The notes: generated from the letters alone by a model not told the origin. A stretch of 57,135 nucleotides of DNA from an uncultured Coprococcus sp. (GCA_900548315.1 URJU01000001.1:1-57135); one strand, 5' to 3'. Numbered from the stretch's first letter, positions 24,905-34,651 are shown. A program made the numbers and translations.

Positions 24905-25675
24905 ATGGGGTTTAGTGCAGTATACAATACAGATGTGGGGATCAAGAAAAAGACCAATCAGGATTCTTTGGCAATAAAGATTGCTGACACCCCTGACGGA
25001 CAGGCTCTGTTCTCGCTTGTATGTGATGGCATGGGAGGTTTGGCAAAGGGCGAAGTTGCAAGCAAAGAAGTTATATATGCATTCTGTGACTGGTTTGACA
25101 GTCAATTTGCGGAGATGATAGAAAATGGCAGTTTCAGTGAGGGCGCATTGAAATATCAGTGGCTGCACCTCGCTGTGGAGATGAATGAAAAGATAAAAGC
25201 ATTTGGTGAGCAGAATGGAATAATGCTAGGAACCACCATATCAGCGATACTGATGTATAGGGGGAGATATTACATAGTACATGTTGGAGACAGTCGTATA
25301 TATGAGATAGGGACGGATGTGAGACAAATAACTGCGGATCAGACTCTCGTTGCCAGAGAGATAGCTGCAGGAAGACTTACCCCTGAACAGGCGGAGACAG
25401 ACAGCAGACGAAGTGTACTCCTTCAGTGTATTGGAGCATCCCCGGTAGTCGAGCCTGATTTTATAGCAGGAGATATTTTGCCTAGGGCAACATATATGAT
25501 CTGTTCGGATGGATTTAGGCATAAGATATCCAACGAGGAGATGATGAGTAAGATTGGTCCTGCCGTATGCAGCACAGAAACCGAGATGGAGAATGGGTGT
25601 AAATTCCTTACAGAACTTGTGAAGTACAGAAAGGAAACAGATAACATAACAGTTGTTCTTATTAAAACGGAGTAA
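24905..25675 (+). CDS. PP2C-family Ser/Thr protein phosphatase
   Basis: Metal-dependent phosphatase of the PPM/PP2C (PrpC/Stp) family, 256 aa. Metal-binding aspartates and motifs: KKTNQDSLAI, VCDGMGGLAKGEVAS, VGDSRIYEIG with QITADQTLV, CSDGF and DNITVVL. It is soluble. ATG 24905 has GGAGGAG seven bases upstream. Twelve bases separate it from the kinase gene, the usual phosphatase-kinase pairing in Gram-positives; it presumably reverses the kinase's Thr phosphorylation. Confidence 0.94.
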   Translation: MGFSAVYNTDVGIKKKTNQDSLAIKIADTPDGQALFSLVCDGMGGLAKGEVASKEVIYAFCDWFDSQFAEMIENGSFSEGALKYQWLHLAVEMNEKIKAFGEQNGIMLGTTISAILMYRGRYYIVHVGDSRIYEIGTDVRQITADQTLVAREIAAGRLTPEQAETDSRRSVLLQCIGASPVVEPDFIAGDILPRATYMICSDGFRHKISNEEMMSKIGPAVCSTETEMENGCKFLTELVKYRKETDNITVVLIKTE

Positions 25676-25687
25676 TGGGGAGATAAG

Positions 25688-27823
25688 ATGACAGAATTAG
25701 GAACGGTATTAGATGGGAAATACGAAATACTAAAAAAAGTCGGTCAGGGTGGAATGTCAATAGTCTATCTCGCTATGGATAACCGACTTAATAAGCAGTG
25801 GGCTGTCAAGGAGATCAAGAATGATGGATCAAAGAGTACGGCGACCCTTTTGAAAGGCCTTGAGAGAGAGGCAAATATCCTCAAGGATGTCGATCATCCG
25901 GTTCTTCCGCGAATTGTCGATATCATAAATGAAAATGGTACGATCTATGTAGTTATGGACTTTGTTGAGGGTAAACCGCTTAGCGATGTTCTAAAAGCTG
26001 AAGGTGCGCAGGATCAGACCAAAGTCATAGAGTGGGGAAGGGCATTAGCAAGTGCACTGGATTATTTGCACTCGATGGATCCTCCTATAATATACAGAGA
26101 TATGAAACCGTCAAATGTAATGCTTAAACCGGATGGCTCAGTAAAGCTCATAGATTTTGGTACTGCCAAGGAATATATAGTTGAGAATAACGCAGATACT
26201 ACAGCTCTTGGAACCAGAGGATATGCGGCTCCGGAGCAGTTTGGAGATTCCCAGGGCCGAGGAATATACAACACGGATGCGAGGACAGATATATACAACC
26301 TAGGTGCTACACTGTATCATCTTGTGACCGGAAAGAATCCTTGCGAGCCACCATACGAGATAAAGCCTATCAGACAATGGAATCCGATGCTTTCGTCTGG
26401 ATTTGAACAGATAATAATAAAGTGCTGTCAGCCTAGTCCTGAGGACAGATATCAGTCATGTTCGGAACTTTTATATGCACTTGATCATTACAATGAACTT
26501 GATGATGAGTTCAGAGCAAAGGCAAAGAAAAAAGTTGCCGTGTTTGCTGCTATGGCTGGACTCTCCATATTGTCTGGGTGCTGTGCTGTATTTGGTGGTA
26601 TAAAGAAGGGACAGCTCAAGGAACAGGACTATAACAACAAGATAGCAGAGGCTGAGGATGCAGTTGATTCGAGTGACTACAATAAGGCATTTGAATGCTA
26701 TAAAGCAGCGGTGGACATCGATCCTACCGCATCTGAGGCGTATATAGGATATATGGATACATATGCCTACTACTACACGGATGAAGATGTAGCAACAGGA
26801 ACCGGAACAGAGACGCCAGCTGAAAAGGGAATCAAATTTGCTCTGAGAAATATCGATAAGGTGAAGGATGATGTCAAATACGAGATTGCCCTTTTATATT
26901 TCAATGAGGTTCCGGATTACAGTGCTGCAAGAAAATACTTCAACATGGTGGCTGATACAGAAAATTTTGCAAATGATGTACAACAGGCAAAGTATTATGA
27001 GGCGATATGTGACAACAAGATAAATAAAACAGCTGATTTTAATGACAGTAAGCAGGATGTATTTGATTTCCAGCAGTACAACAGCGACAACATCGATGAC
27101 ACAAATACATACAAATACGTCAATTACCTCAATATAGCAACAATCTATGTGGATAAGCTTTCAAGTGATGAGGAGCTTGCCGACAGAACGATAGAACTGC
27201 TGCAGGAGGCAAGTGAGAAACTTAACGACAATGCAACGGTTCTTTCAAAGGAGTTTCCAGAAGAAAGAGGTGTGAATTATTACAGCGGACAGTATTCGGC
27301 AATACTTTGTTCAGTCTACACTTACCTTGCTGAAAAAGAGAGTGATCCGGTGGAACAGGTTGCATATTATAGAGAGGCAATAAACAGTGTTGACGCTTAT
27401 CTGTCCGGAATCGACATGAGCGGGGATACTGTCACAGATAAGGCAAAGAATACATATGCAGAGTATTCTAGGAAAAAGGCTGAGATATATGTGAGTATGG
27501 GAGATATCGGCGGTGATGAGAACAACTATGAACTTGCTGAAAATGTCTATCTGAGCGCAGAGCAGGTGTTGGGAGTCGATGATTATTCAGCGGATCTCTA
27601 CACCAGTCATCTCACATACCTGTATAACAGATACACCAGTTTGTATGGAAGTGCGCCGGATACTTGGGATAAGAGTGCAAGGAATACGGTTATCTCTGTA
27701 TACAACAGTGGCAGCAGGATACAGATGCTTGCAGATGGCAAAAAGCCACAGTGGAACACGTTGATCCATAAACCTGTTATAGAGGCAATAGTCTCTGGAA
27801 CAGGCAGTAAGACAGGCAAGTAG
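25688..27823 (+). CDS. Membrane Ser/Thr protein kinase with TPR-like extracellular region
   Basis: Hanks-type kinase, 711 aa. The N-terminal catalytic domain (1-265) has the glycine loop GQGGMSIVYLA, the AVKEIK lysine, YRDMKPSNVML (catalytic Asp), IDFGTAKEY (DFG) and GTRGYAAPEQFG (activation and APE). A single membrane helix lies at about residues 281-303. The C-terminal 400 residues are predicted outside and have TPR-like helices (DYNKAFECYKAAVDIDP); PASTA repeats, usual in PrkC, are absent. So the sensed signal differs from that of PrkC. Intact catalytic residues imply an active kinase. It is cotranscribed with the PP2C and FHA genes. Confidence 0.93.
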   Translation: MTELGTVLDGKYEILKKVGQGGMSIVYLAMDNRLNKQWAVKEIKNDGSKSTATLLKGLEREANILKDVDHPVLPRIVDIINENGTIYVVMDFVEGKPLSDVLKAEGAQDQTKVIEWGRALASALDYLHSMDPPIIYRDMKPSNVMLKPDGSVKLIDFGTAKEYIVENNADTTALGTRGYAAPEQFGDSQGRGIYNTDARTDIYNLGATLYHLVTGKNPCEPPYEIKPIRQWNPMLSSGFEQIIIKCCQPSPEDRYQSCSELLYALDHYNELDDEFRAKAKKKVAVFAAMAGLSILSGCCAVFGGIKKGQLKEQDYNNKIAEAEDAVDSSDYNKAFECYKAAVDIDPTASEAYIGYMDTYAYYYTDEDVATGTGTETPAEKGIKFALRNIDKVKDDVKYEIALLYFNEVPDYSAARKYFNMVADTENFANDVQQAKYYEAICDNKINKTADFNDSKQDVFDFQQYNSDNIDDTNTYKYVNYLNIATIYVDKLSSDEELADRTIELLQEASEKLNDNATVLSKEFPEERGVNYYSGQYSAILCSVYTYLAEKESDPVEQVAYYREAINSVDAYLSGIDMSGDTVTDKAKNTYAEYSRKKAEIYVSMGDIGGDENNYELAENVYLSAEQVLGVDDYSADLYTSHLTYLYNRYTSLYGSAPDTWDKSARNTVISVYNSGSRIQMLADGKKPQWNTLIHKPVIEAIVSGTGSKTGK

Positions 27824-27837
27824 AGGGGGAATAGGAT

Positions 27838-28620
27838 ATGGCAACAGTTTACAATATAATGCTATATGGCGGCCTTGCACTTGCAGTCATATTTGCCGTA
27901 ACGGCAATAATACTGTTTTTTGCGCTGAAGATTCCTAAGGCTATCGGAGATGTGACAGGTTCAACTGCCAGAAAGAAGATAGAGGAGATCCGTGAAAAGG
28001 GTTACGAGAGTGTACAGGGTATGGGTGTATCAAAGCAGGATGCCATAAAGAATCATGCCACCAAGATATCTGTCAGGGATGTTCAGTCATCCGAATCCAG
28101 CAAGCGTACTGAAAAAGGAAGGGCTAATTATGAAAAGGCGGTTGCGGAGGTAAAAAATAAGAAGAAAAGGGAAGATATGCAGGAGCTGACAAGTAATATG
28201 TACTCTGATCCGGAGGTTGCAACGGATGTCCTGAGAGAGGATGACAGTGAGGCAGCCACAGATGTACTCAGAGAGGATGACAGTGAGGCAGCCACAGATG
28301 TACTTATGTCAGAAGATGACGAGGAGGCAACAGACGTACTTATGTCAGAAGATGACGAGGAGGCAACAGACGTACTTATGTCAGAAGATGACGAGGAGGT
28401 AACTGATGTACTCAGATCAGAAGATGACGAGGAGGCAACTGACGTACTCAGATCAGAAGATGACGATGCAGCCACAGATGTTTTGAGAGGTGATGATTCT
28501 GATGCCACAGATGTACTGACGAGCGATACAGATATAGCAGGGCAGGTGGAGGAACGCGAGCATGGACAGCTCAGGATGATCAAGAACGTTGTGGTGGTTC
28601 ACACGGATGAGAGTATATAG
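27838..28620 (+). CDS. Small membrane protein with nine cytoplasmic TDVL acidic repeats
   Basis: A 260-aa protein with one N-terminal membrane helix (about residues 6-30) followed by basic residues, so the rest should be cytoplasmic. Residues about 125-225 are tandem repeats with the core TDVL (nine copies) set in Asp/Glu such as ATDVLMSEDDEE. No known family recognised. Thr with acidic flanks and Leu at +3 matches the phospho-Thr-x-x-(Leu/Ile/Asp) pattern preferred by FHA domains, so it may be phosphorylated by the adjacent kinase and bound by the two FHA proteins (inference). Gaps to its neighbours are 14 and 12 bases. Confidence 0.8.
   Translation: MATVYNIMLYGGLALAVIFAVTAIILFFALKIPKAIGDVTGSTARKKIEEIREKGYESVQGMGVSKQDAIKNHATKISVRDVQSSESSKRTEKGRANYEKAVAEVKNKKKREDMQELTSNMYSDPEVATDVLREDDSEAATDVLREDDSEAATDVLMSEDDEEATDVLMSEDDEEATDVLMSEDDEEVTDVLRSEDDEEATDVLRSEDDDAATDVLRGDDSDATDVLTSDTDIAGQVEEREHGQLRMIKNVVVVHTDESI
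28216..28524 (+). repeat. In-frame 36-base tandem repeats encoding TDVL units
   Basis: Units of mostly 36 bases encode twelve residues, for example TDVLMSEDDEEA; three central copies are nearly identical at DNA level. Copy number can change without shifting frame. Confidence 0.85.
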
Positions 28621-28632
28621 GAGGAAAAGATT

Positions 28633-31600
28633 ATGGAAAGGGTATTTCACAATAAGTCATTTCTTCATCGATTTATAGCGGTGGTGATGGCGGTGGTCAT
28701 GGTATTGACTCTAGTGGCGATAGACTCCCATGTACATCTGTTTGCAGAGGAAGATATAAAGACCATAGATATCACAGATCTGTTAAAGGGCGATGATGAA
28801 AATGCGGTTTCCGGATTTTCTGCTTTAACAAAATTTAAGCTTAAGAGTGATAAGGTTGATGGTATAGATCTTGCAAAGGTGATGTATAAAGAGTATACAG
28901 GGGAGCCTTCAGAAATACTGGGAACACCGACAGATGTAACAAAATATAACAAGATAGGTGCTGAGGAGGAGCTTGCCCATAAGGATAAGAACCTCAAATA
29001 TGCATTTTATTATCCGACATATAACGATAAAGATGAGCTGCAGGGATACCAGCTTATAGGAACAATCAGAGTATCCTATGATGATAAGCAGCCGGAGATA
29101 GGCAGCGCGTTTGATCTGGTGGCAGGAAATGACAGACTCATAGAGAAGGATGGATATTATATCCTTAATCTTGTCAAGGAAGGAGAGGCAGCGGTAACTC
29201 CAAAGTTTGAGATAAAAGCAAAGGATACCGATGACGAAAATGCTACAGGAATAGACAAGGTAGTCTGGATCAAAAATGGAGATGCGAAAGAGACAGAGAT
29301 TGAAAAAACAGATGGTAAATATATATTCAGTGTACCGGATGCATCGGGAGAGTATACGTTTAAGGCGTATGATAAAGCTGGGAATGCCAGTGGATTATCA
29401 CAGCCGTTGATCATCAAAAAGCTGAATGGAATTCCTTCTATAACAAAGGTAACAACAACAGCGGTTAAGAAGACAGTAAATGACCTCACATTCCTTGTGT
29501 CAGCAAATACAGTTAAGGTTACAGTGAATGTTGCAAGATCCACAGCAGGAGATGGCGGTACAGCAGTGGATGTGGGAGCAAAGCTTTGCTACAAGTTTAT
29601 TGCAGGCGGCAAAGAATCCGCTGAGATAACAAAGGATATCATCGGCAATGCAGTGGACTTTGAGATTCCTGCAAGTGCATTGGATAAGGATAAAAGAACC
29701 CTTCATACGGTGGCAATATGTGTGGAGGATGAGTTTGGCAACAGAACATATTCCACAGATTTAGATGGAAATATTCTGTTTGTCAGCGATCAGAAACCAG
29801 TGATTGAGATTAATGATGCAGAACTCATCAGAGGAAAGGGTTATGACGCATATCCAGAGGATACATCAAATAAATGGGCACAGTCTATGACATTGGGACT
29901 GGATGTGAGTGATGATTACTCATACATAGACAGTATATATTACTCATATACAGGAAAGTCTGGCTCAGGAATTCCATCATCAGGAAATATCGTTATCGAA
30001 AAGGATCTGTTTGACTTCAGAAATGCAACAGGGCTAAACATTGTTGGAACAGGAAAAGCAGATGGTTCCGCTGATAAGATTGAACTTGCCGATGGTCAGT
30101 ATACACTGACATTCAAGGCAAAAAACTACGTGGGAAAAGAGGGCACAAAATCTATTGATGTATACATAGACAACACAGCACCAACTTTGAACATGACATC
30201 CGACTATGCACAGATAAGTGTGGGCAAGGAAAAGTATTATCCATTCTCAACCACAAAACAGTGCATGAATATAACATGGGGGGATGCAGGCGGATCAGGT
30301 GTTGATGAGCGAACAGTAACAGCAAAGCTAGTGAGAACAGGTAAAGAGGGCAGGGATCAGAATCTTAATGTTGCCATTGACGGTGAGGGTAAGGCTCATG
30401 TAAGTATTGACAGCAAGACGCAAAGTGGAAGATACACCCTTGAAGTTGAAGTGTATGATCATGCTGGAAATAAACAGACCGTGAAACAGCCTGTATTTGT
30501 GAATAGATCAGATGTTACAGCTGAGATCAGCGCAACGGCAGGCGGAGACGATATAAAGAGCGGTTCTTATATAACGGCAGACAGAATAGTTGTCACAGGT
30601 ACGGCAAAGGGATATAGTCTCACTGCTGATGATCTCGATATCTCACTCAATGATGCAGACATTAAAGCCTCATCTGACTGCAAGATTACATCAACAGCAG
30701 GAGAATTAAATACAATAACATTTACATATGTGATATCCGTCAGCAAGGCTAGCAAGCTTGGAAATTACGTGTTCAAACTCACAGCACACAACCATGGCAC
30801 GGACGAGACAAAGACTGCAAAGTATTCACTTGTATATGATACAGCATGTCCTACAGTGACTGTGGATAAAGTGGCAGCATACAACCGCAGCAGTGTAACC
30901 CTCAATTGGGCTGCAACGGATAATGAGTATGTAAAGACAGTGGTTATAGAGGGAACCAGGACGGAGTGTATGTATGATGCTGGAAAGATAGACAGAGAGG
31001 AATATGATGTAAATGTAAGACTTAAGGGTACGACCACGTCATATGTGTTCAAGGAAGATGGACGTTACAGTCTTGGAATTTACGCATTAGATGCTGCTGG
31101 CAACAGAAGTGTTGTAAAGATGGTAAGTTTTATCATAGACAGGGAAAAGCCACAGGCAGAGTACGATGAGCTTAAGACTGATCCTTCGGTCATAGATAAT
31201 AAGAGTCAGACCATAGATATAACAGTACACGATTCATACGGAATAGATGGCGATGATGTTACTGCTACAATATACTACAGGACATATAATGGCACAAAGG
31301 GAACAAAAATAGCCACATTTGATAGGGTAAGCAATGAGATAGTTAAGGCATCTGTAAATCTCAGACAGGTAGGCGGCAAGGCAGCTGTGTACAGAGTTGA
31401 GGTGAGTGGCAATGATAAGGCTGGAAACGCAGTGGTAGATGCAGATGGACTTGCAGGCAACAGATATTACATAGATAATACAAAGCCAACCATTTCAATA
31501 TCGCCAAAGCCGGAAAAAACTAACGGTGGGTATTACAAGGGTGAAGTAGCATTCGATGTCAATATCGGTGAGCAGTTCAACAGAAAGCATACACTGACGA

Positions 31601-33426
31601 TAACAGATGCAAATGGAACTATACAGGAGAAGAACACAGCATTTGAGTTCAACGAATATGTATATGGCGCAAGCTACACCGGACAGGGAGAATATAACCT
31701 CACAATAAAGGTGACAGATGCTGCCGGAAATGTTTCAACAGTTGGGACAAAGTTTTTGATCGACAAGACAAAGCCGTTTGTTCAGCTCGGAGATGTAGCT
31801 CTCTTAAATACAGGAAATGTGACACTTCCTATAACTCTTACAGACAATATGAAGGGTTCAAAATATACAGTTCATGTTGTGAGAACAGATGCAAATGGCA
31901 ATAAGGCATTCGATGCAGATCTTGAGAAGGGTACGTGGAATGGCACAGATTTCAGCAAGAATTATACATTTGCAGATGAGGGTGACTACACAGTTACCGT
32001 TTTAGCGGAGGATAAGGCTGGAAACAGATCAGATGTAAAAACAGCTAAGTTTAGGATTGATAAGACTGCTCCGGTAATCTCAATAAGCGGAGTGGGAGAC
32101 AGACAGACAACTTCAGCGACAGCGACCATCAGTGTGGATGAGGCGTTTTCTTTTGATTATGAGGGAAGAAGTCTTGGAGCATCAGATATAAGAGTTTCGA
32201 TAACAAAGAAGACAGACGGAACTGGAGCGTCCAACATGGCAGAACTTACGACTGGAAGTTTCTCAGGTGGCAATCCTCATACGGCAACATACAACTTTAC
32301 AGATGACGGTGAGTACACTATCACAGTAAATGCGAGGGATCTAGCTGGAAATGTCGCTGCAAGTGCAACGAAGACATTTAAGATAGACTCAAAGGCACCA
32401 GTTATAAAGATGAGCGTGACTGACAAGAACAGCAAGACTGTAAAGAGCTATGATGCAGTGGGAAGTACTGATATGCTTGATCCAAACTATGTTGATATGG
32501 CACTTTCTGTTGAGGAGACTTTCTTCAGAACGAACAATGTCAAGATAACTGTAAAGAAGGATGGCAAGGATATCTCATCATCAAGCTTTGCAAACTACAG
32601 CAATTCATCTGCTGTAAGTACAGGAAGTCAGAGATTTGAGGAAGATGGGGTGTACGATGTATCAATAACCGCGCAGGATGAGCTTGGAAACAAGGCAGAG
32701 GATTACAATATCGTGTTCACTGTGGACAACACAGCACCAACTGTTGAATCTACCGAAAAACTTCTCAGCTTTATGGCAAAATCCACAGCTGAAGCGGATG
32801 GCAGTCTGCTTTTAAATGCGGACGATTTTGCCGATATTCTGAATTCAGGATATGATGTACTCTGGAAAGTAAACGATACCTCAGTATTTGATGTTGATGT
32901 CAAGATGGACGGAGTGGACTTTATAGACTTTTCAGATATGTCCGATGGATATCACAAGATAACTCTTAGTGCAGTTGATGAGGTTGGACATAAGACAAGT
33001 CAGGAGTTTGAATTTACATACGATGGTACAGCACCTAGAATAATAATAACCGGAGTCGAGGATGGAGAGACTGTAAGAGAACCATTTGATATGACTATAG
33101 GACTTGAGAACGAGGAAGACGAGATCATATCGATAGTTATAAATGGCAATACTATAGATCCAGCACAGTACAAGAGCAATAATCAGTATAAGATGCATGT
33201 CGAGGAATATGACACATATACAATAGAAGTAACAGCTACAGATAAGGCTGGAAATATTTCTTCAACAGTGGATGAAAAGACAGGTGCGGTATTCACATTT
33301 AAGCTCAGTGAGGGATTATCTCCAGTTGCATTGGTACTGATAATAATAGCAGCTATACTTCTCGTTGCACTGCTGATATTTGTGATAATAGCAGGTAAAA
33401 AGAGAAAAAAGAAAAATGCAGCATAA
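28633..33426 (+). CDS. Large Ig-like repeat surface protein with C-terminal membrane anchor
   Basis: A 1597-aa secreted protein. The N-terminus has a signal-type hydrophobic segment (about residues 12-32, ending near HLFAEE). The body is built of about eleven bacterial Ig-like modules, each marked by a D-x-A-G-N motif (YDKAGNASG, TDAAGNVST, AEDKAGNRSD, ARDLAGNVAA) followed by a strand such as FRIDKTAPVI. The C-terminus is one hydrophobic helix and KKRKKKNAA, with no LPXTG motif, so it stays in the membrane. GGAGG overlaps the previous stop, giving tight coupling. It is the likely surface effector or ligand-binding partner of the kinase operon. Confidence 0.87.
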   Translation: MERVFHNKSFLHRFIAVVMAVVMVLTLVAIDSHVHLFAEEDIKTIDITDLLKGDDENAVSGFSALTKFKLKSDKVDGIDLAKVMYKEYTGEPSEILGTPTDVTKYNKIGAEEELAHKDKNLKYAFYYPTYNDKDELQGYQLIGTIRVSYDDKQPEIGSAFDLVAGNDRLIEKDGYYILNLVKEGEAAVTPKFEIKAKDTDDENATGIDKVVWIKNGDAKETEIEKTDGKYIFSVPDASGEYTFKAYDKAGNASGLSQPLIIKKLNGIPSITKVTTTAVKKTVNDLTFLVSANTVKVTVNVARSTAGDGGTAVDVGAKLCYKFIAGGKESAEITKDIIGNAVDFEIPASALDKDKRTLHTVAICVEDEFGNRTYSTDLDGNILFVSDQKPVIEINDAELIRGKGYDAYPEDTSNKWAQSMTLGLDVSDDYSYIDSIYYSYTGKSGSGIPSSGNIVIEKDLFDFRNATGLNIVGTGKADGSADKIELADGQYTLTFKAKNYVGKEGTKSIDVYIDNTAPTLNMTSDYAQISVGKEKYYPFSTTKQCMNITWGDAGGSGVDERTVTAKLVRTGKEGRDQNLNVAIDGEGKAHVSIDSKTQSGRYTLEVEVYDHAGNKQTVKQPVFVNRSDVTAEISATAGGDDIKSGSYITADRIVVTGTAKGYSLTADDLDISLNDADIKASSDCKITSTAGELNTITFTYVISVSKASKLGNYVFKLTAHNHGTDETKTAKYSLVYDTACPTVTVDKVAAYNRSSVTLNWAATDNEYVKTVVIEGTRTECMYDAGKIDREEYDVNVRLKGTTTSYVFKEDGRYSLGIYALDAAGNRSVVKMVSFIIDREKPQAEYDELKTDPSVIDNKSQTIDITVHDSYGIDGDDVTATIYYRTYNGTKGTKIATFDRVSNEIVKASVNLRQVGGKAAVYRVEVSGNDKAGNAVVDADGLAGNRYYIDNTKPTISISPKPEKTNGGYYKGEVAFDVNIGEQFNRKHTLTITDANGTIQEKNTAFEFNEYVYGASYTGQGEYNLTIKVTDAAGNVSTVGTKFLIDKTKPFVQLGDVALLNTGNVTLPITLTDNMKGSKYTVHVVRTDANGNKAFDADLEKGTWNGTDFSKNYTFADEGDYTVTVLAEDKAGNRSDVKTAKFRIDKTAPVISISGVGDRQTTSATATISVDEAFSFDYEGRSLGASDIRVSITKKTDGTGASNMAELTTGSFSGGNPHTATYNFTDDGEYTITVNARDLAGNVAASATKTFKIDSKAPVIKMSVTDKNSKTVKSYDAVGSTDMLDPNYVDMALSVEETFFRTNNVKITVKKDGKDISSSSFANYSNSSAVSTGSQRFEEDGVYDVSITAQDELGNKAEDYNIVFTVDNTAPTVESTEKLLSFMAKSTAEADGSLLLNADDFADILNSGYDVLWKVNDTSVFDVDVKMDGVDFIDFSDMSDGYHKITLSAVDEVGHKTSQEFEFTYDGTAPRIIITGVEDGETVREPFDMTIGLENEEDEIISIVINGNTIDPAQYKSNNQYKMHVEEYDTYTIEVTATDKAGNISSTVDEKTGAVFTFKLSEGLSPVALVLIIIAAILLVALLIFVIIAGKKRKKKNAA

Positions 33427-33448
33427 ATAAGATAGCAGGAGACAGTGA

Positions 33449-34096
33449 ATGTATAAAGCGGTAGTGTTCGATATGGATGGTGTTCTCGTAGATACAGAGA
33501 AGATATATCGGTTGTGCTGGAAGAAGAACGGCATGAGTATAGGCATTCCGGATGACGAGATGGAGCATGTGTGCGACCGGGTTGCCGGTGGCAACAAGAC
33601 TACAAATGCCCGTGTATTCAAGGATATAATGGGCGAGGATTTTCAGTATCTTCCATTTCGGCAGAGAACGATGGATCTGTTTGATGAATATGTTGCGGAA
33701 CATGGAGTCGAAATAAAAAGGCATGTGGCAGAGACTTTGGGTTTCCTGCAGAGCAGGGGCATCAGGATTGCACTTGCCACATCCACGGGCAGAGAACGGG
33801 CCATGCAGAGGCTTTCGCATGTTGGCATTCTTGATTTCTTTGAAGAGATGGTCTGTGGTGACGAGATAGTCAAGGGGAAACCGAATCCTGATATATACAT
33901 CCGGGCGTGTGAAAAGCTTGGGATATCACCGGAGGAGGCTGTAGCTGTCGAGGATTCCGTAAACGGAGTTATATCGGCGGATACAGCGGGACTGTATACG
34001 GTGATGGTGGTAGATCTCATAAAACCAAACGATATCACAGAGCAGCATGCGGATCAGACATTCTATGATATCAAAGATATATGTAGTCTGTTCTAA
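33449..34096 (+). CDS. HAD-family hydrolase, beta-phosphoglucomutase-like
   Basis: HAD superfamily subfamily IA protein, 215 aa. Motif I is FDMDGVLVDTE, motif II ATSTGRE, motif III lysine in KGKPNPDIY, motif IV VEDSVNG. The DxDG signature suggests phosphatase or phosphomutase activity on a small sugar phosphate. AGGAG precedes the ATG, and it begins only 22 bases after the Ig-like gene. A very strong terminator follows. A paralogue lies at 38684. Confidence 0.9.
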   Translation: MYKAVVFDMDGVLVDTEKIYRLCWKKNGMSIGIPDDEMEHVCDRVAGGNKTTNARVFKDIMGEDFQYLPFRQRTMDLFDEYVAEHGVEIKRHVAETLGFLQSRGIRIALATSTGRERAMQRLSHVGILDFFEEMVCGDEIVKGKPNPDIYIRACEKLGISPEEAVAVEDSVNGVISADTAGLYTVMVVDLIKPNDITEQHADQTFYDIKDICSLF

Positions 34097-34118
34097 TAAA
34101 AATATAAGAGATTGCAGA

Positions 34119-34149
34119 CGGTCAAACCTGAAAAGGTTTGACCGTTTTT
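34119..34149 (+). terminator. Strong terminator after the HAD gene
   Basis: CGGTCAAACC and GGTTTGACCG, loop TGAAAA, then TTTTTG. It ends the FHA/kinase/Ig-like/HAD transcript. Confidence 0.93.
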
Positions 34150-34218
34150 GTATTTGTATAAATAAATCGTTGGCTGGCAACATATTTATATAATGAGGAA
34201 ATATAAGGTGGTTTTTTG

Positions 34219-34578
34219 GTGGCAGGACAGAAAATGCTTGGGGTGCTGAAAGGGCTTATAACAGCCTATCTTATCACTATTGTTTTGCTGTTTGTCATCG
34301 CAGTTGCGGTGTACAAAATAGGGATGAGTGATACTGTACTGAACGGGCTGATAACAGCGGTGTACATACTGGCGACATTTCTTGGAGGATTTATCACGGG
34401 AAAAAAGGTTCAGGAGAGGAAGTTTGTGTGGGGAGCAGTATTCGGCCTTATGTACATATTGATTGCCATAACACTGTCGGCAGTGACGGGAGGTGCAGGA
34501 GATGTAACCTTAGTGCCCCGCGTAACCAAGTGTATAATGTGCGTCGCCGGCGGCATGCTGGGGGCTATGCTGGCATGA
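34219..34578 (+). CDS. Small four-helix membrane protein, TIGR04086-like
   Basis: Membrane protein of 119 aa with about four hydrophobic helices. GTG 34219 is chosen because AAGGTGG lies seven bases upstream. Sequence features such as GLITAYLITIVLL and FLGGFITGKKVQ fit the TIGR04086 family, which I recall as being found beside SCIFF peptide genes in Clostridia; here it indeed sits 73 bases before the SCIFF gene. A role in membrane or export of the modified peptide is possible but unproven. Confidence 0.75.
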   Translation: MAGQKMLGVLKGLITAYLITIVLLFVIAVAVYKIGMSDTVLNGLITAVYILATFLGGFITGKKVQERKFVWGAVFGLMYILIAITLSAVTGGAGDVTLVPRVTKCIMCVAGGMLGAMLA

Positions 34579-34651
34579 AAAAACTCTTTTACTTTATATA
34601 TCTTTATGTTATAATCGCGGTATATGACATAAAAAGAGAGGTGTATCTAGA

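Noticed and set aside
28128..28583. Ser-rich open frame on the minus strand
   Set aside because: It is the antisense of the acidic TDVL repeats (GAT/GAG codons) without a ribosome site.
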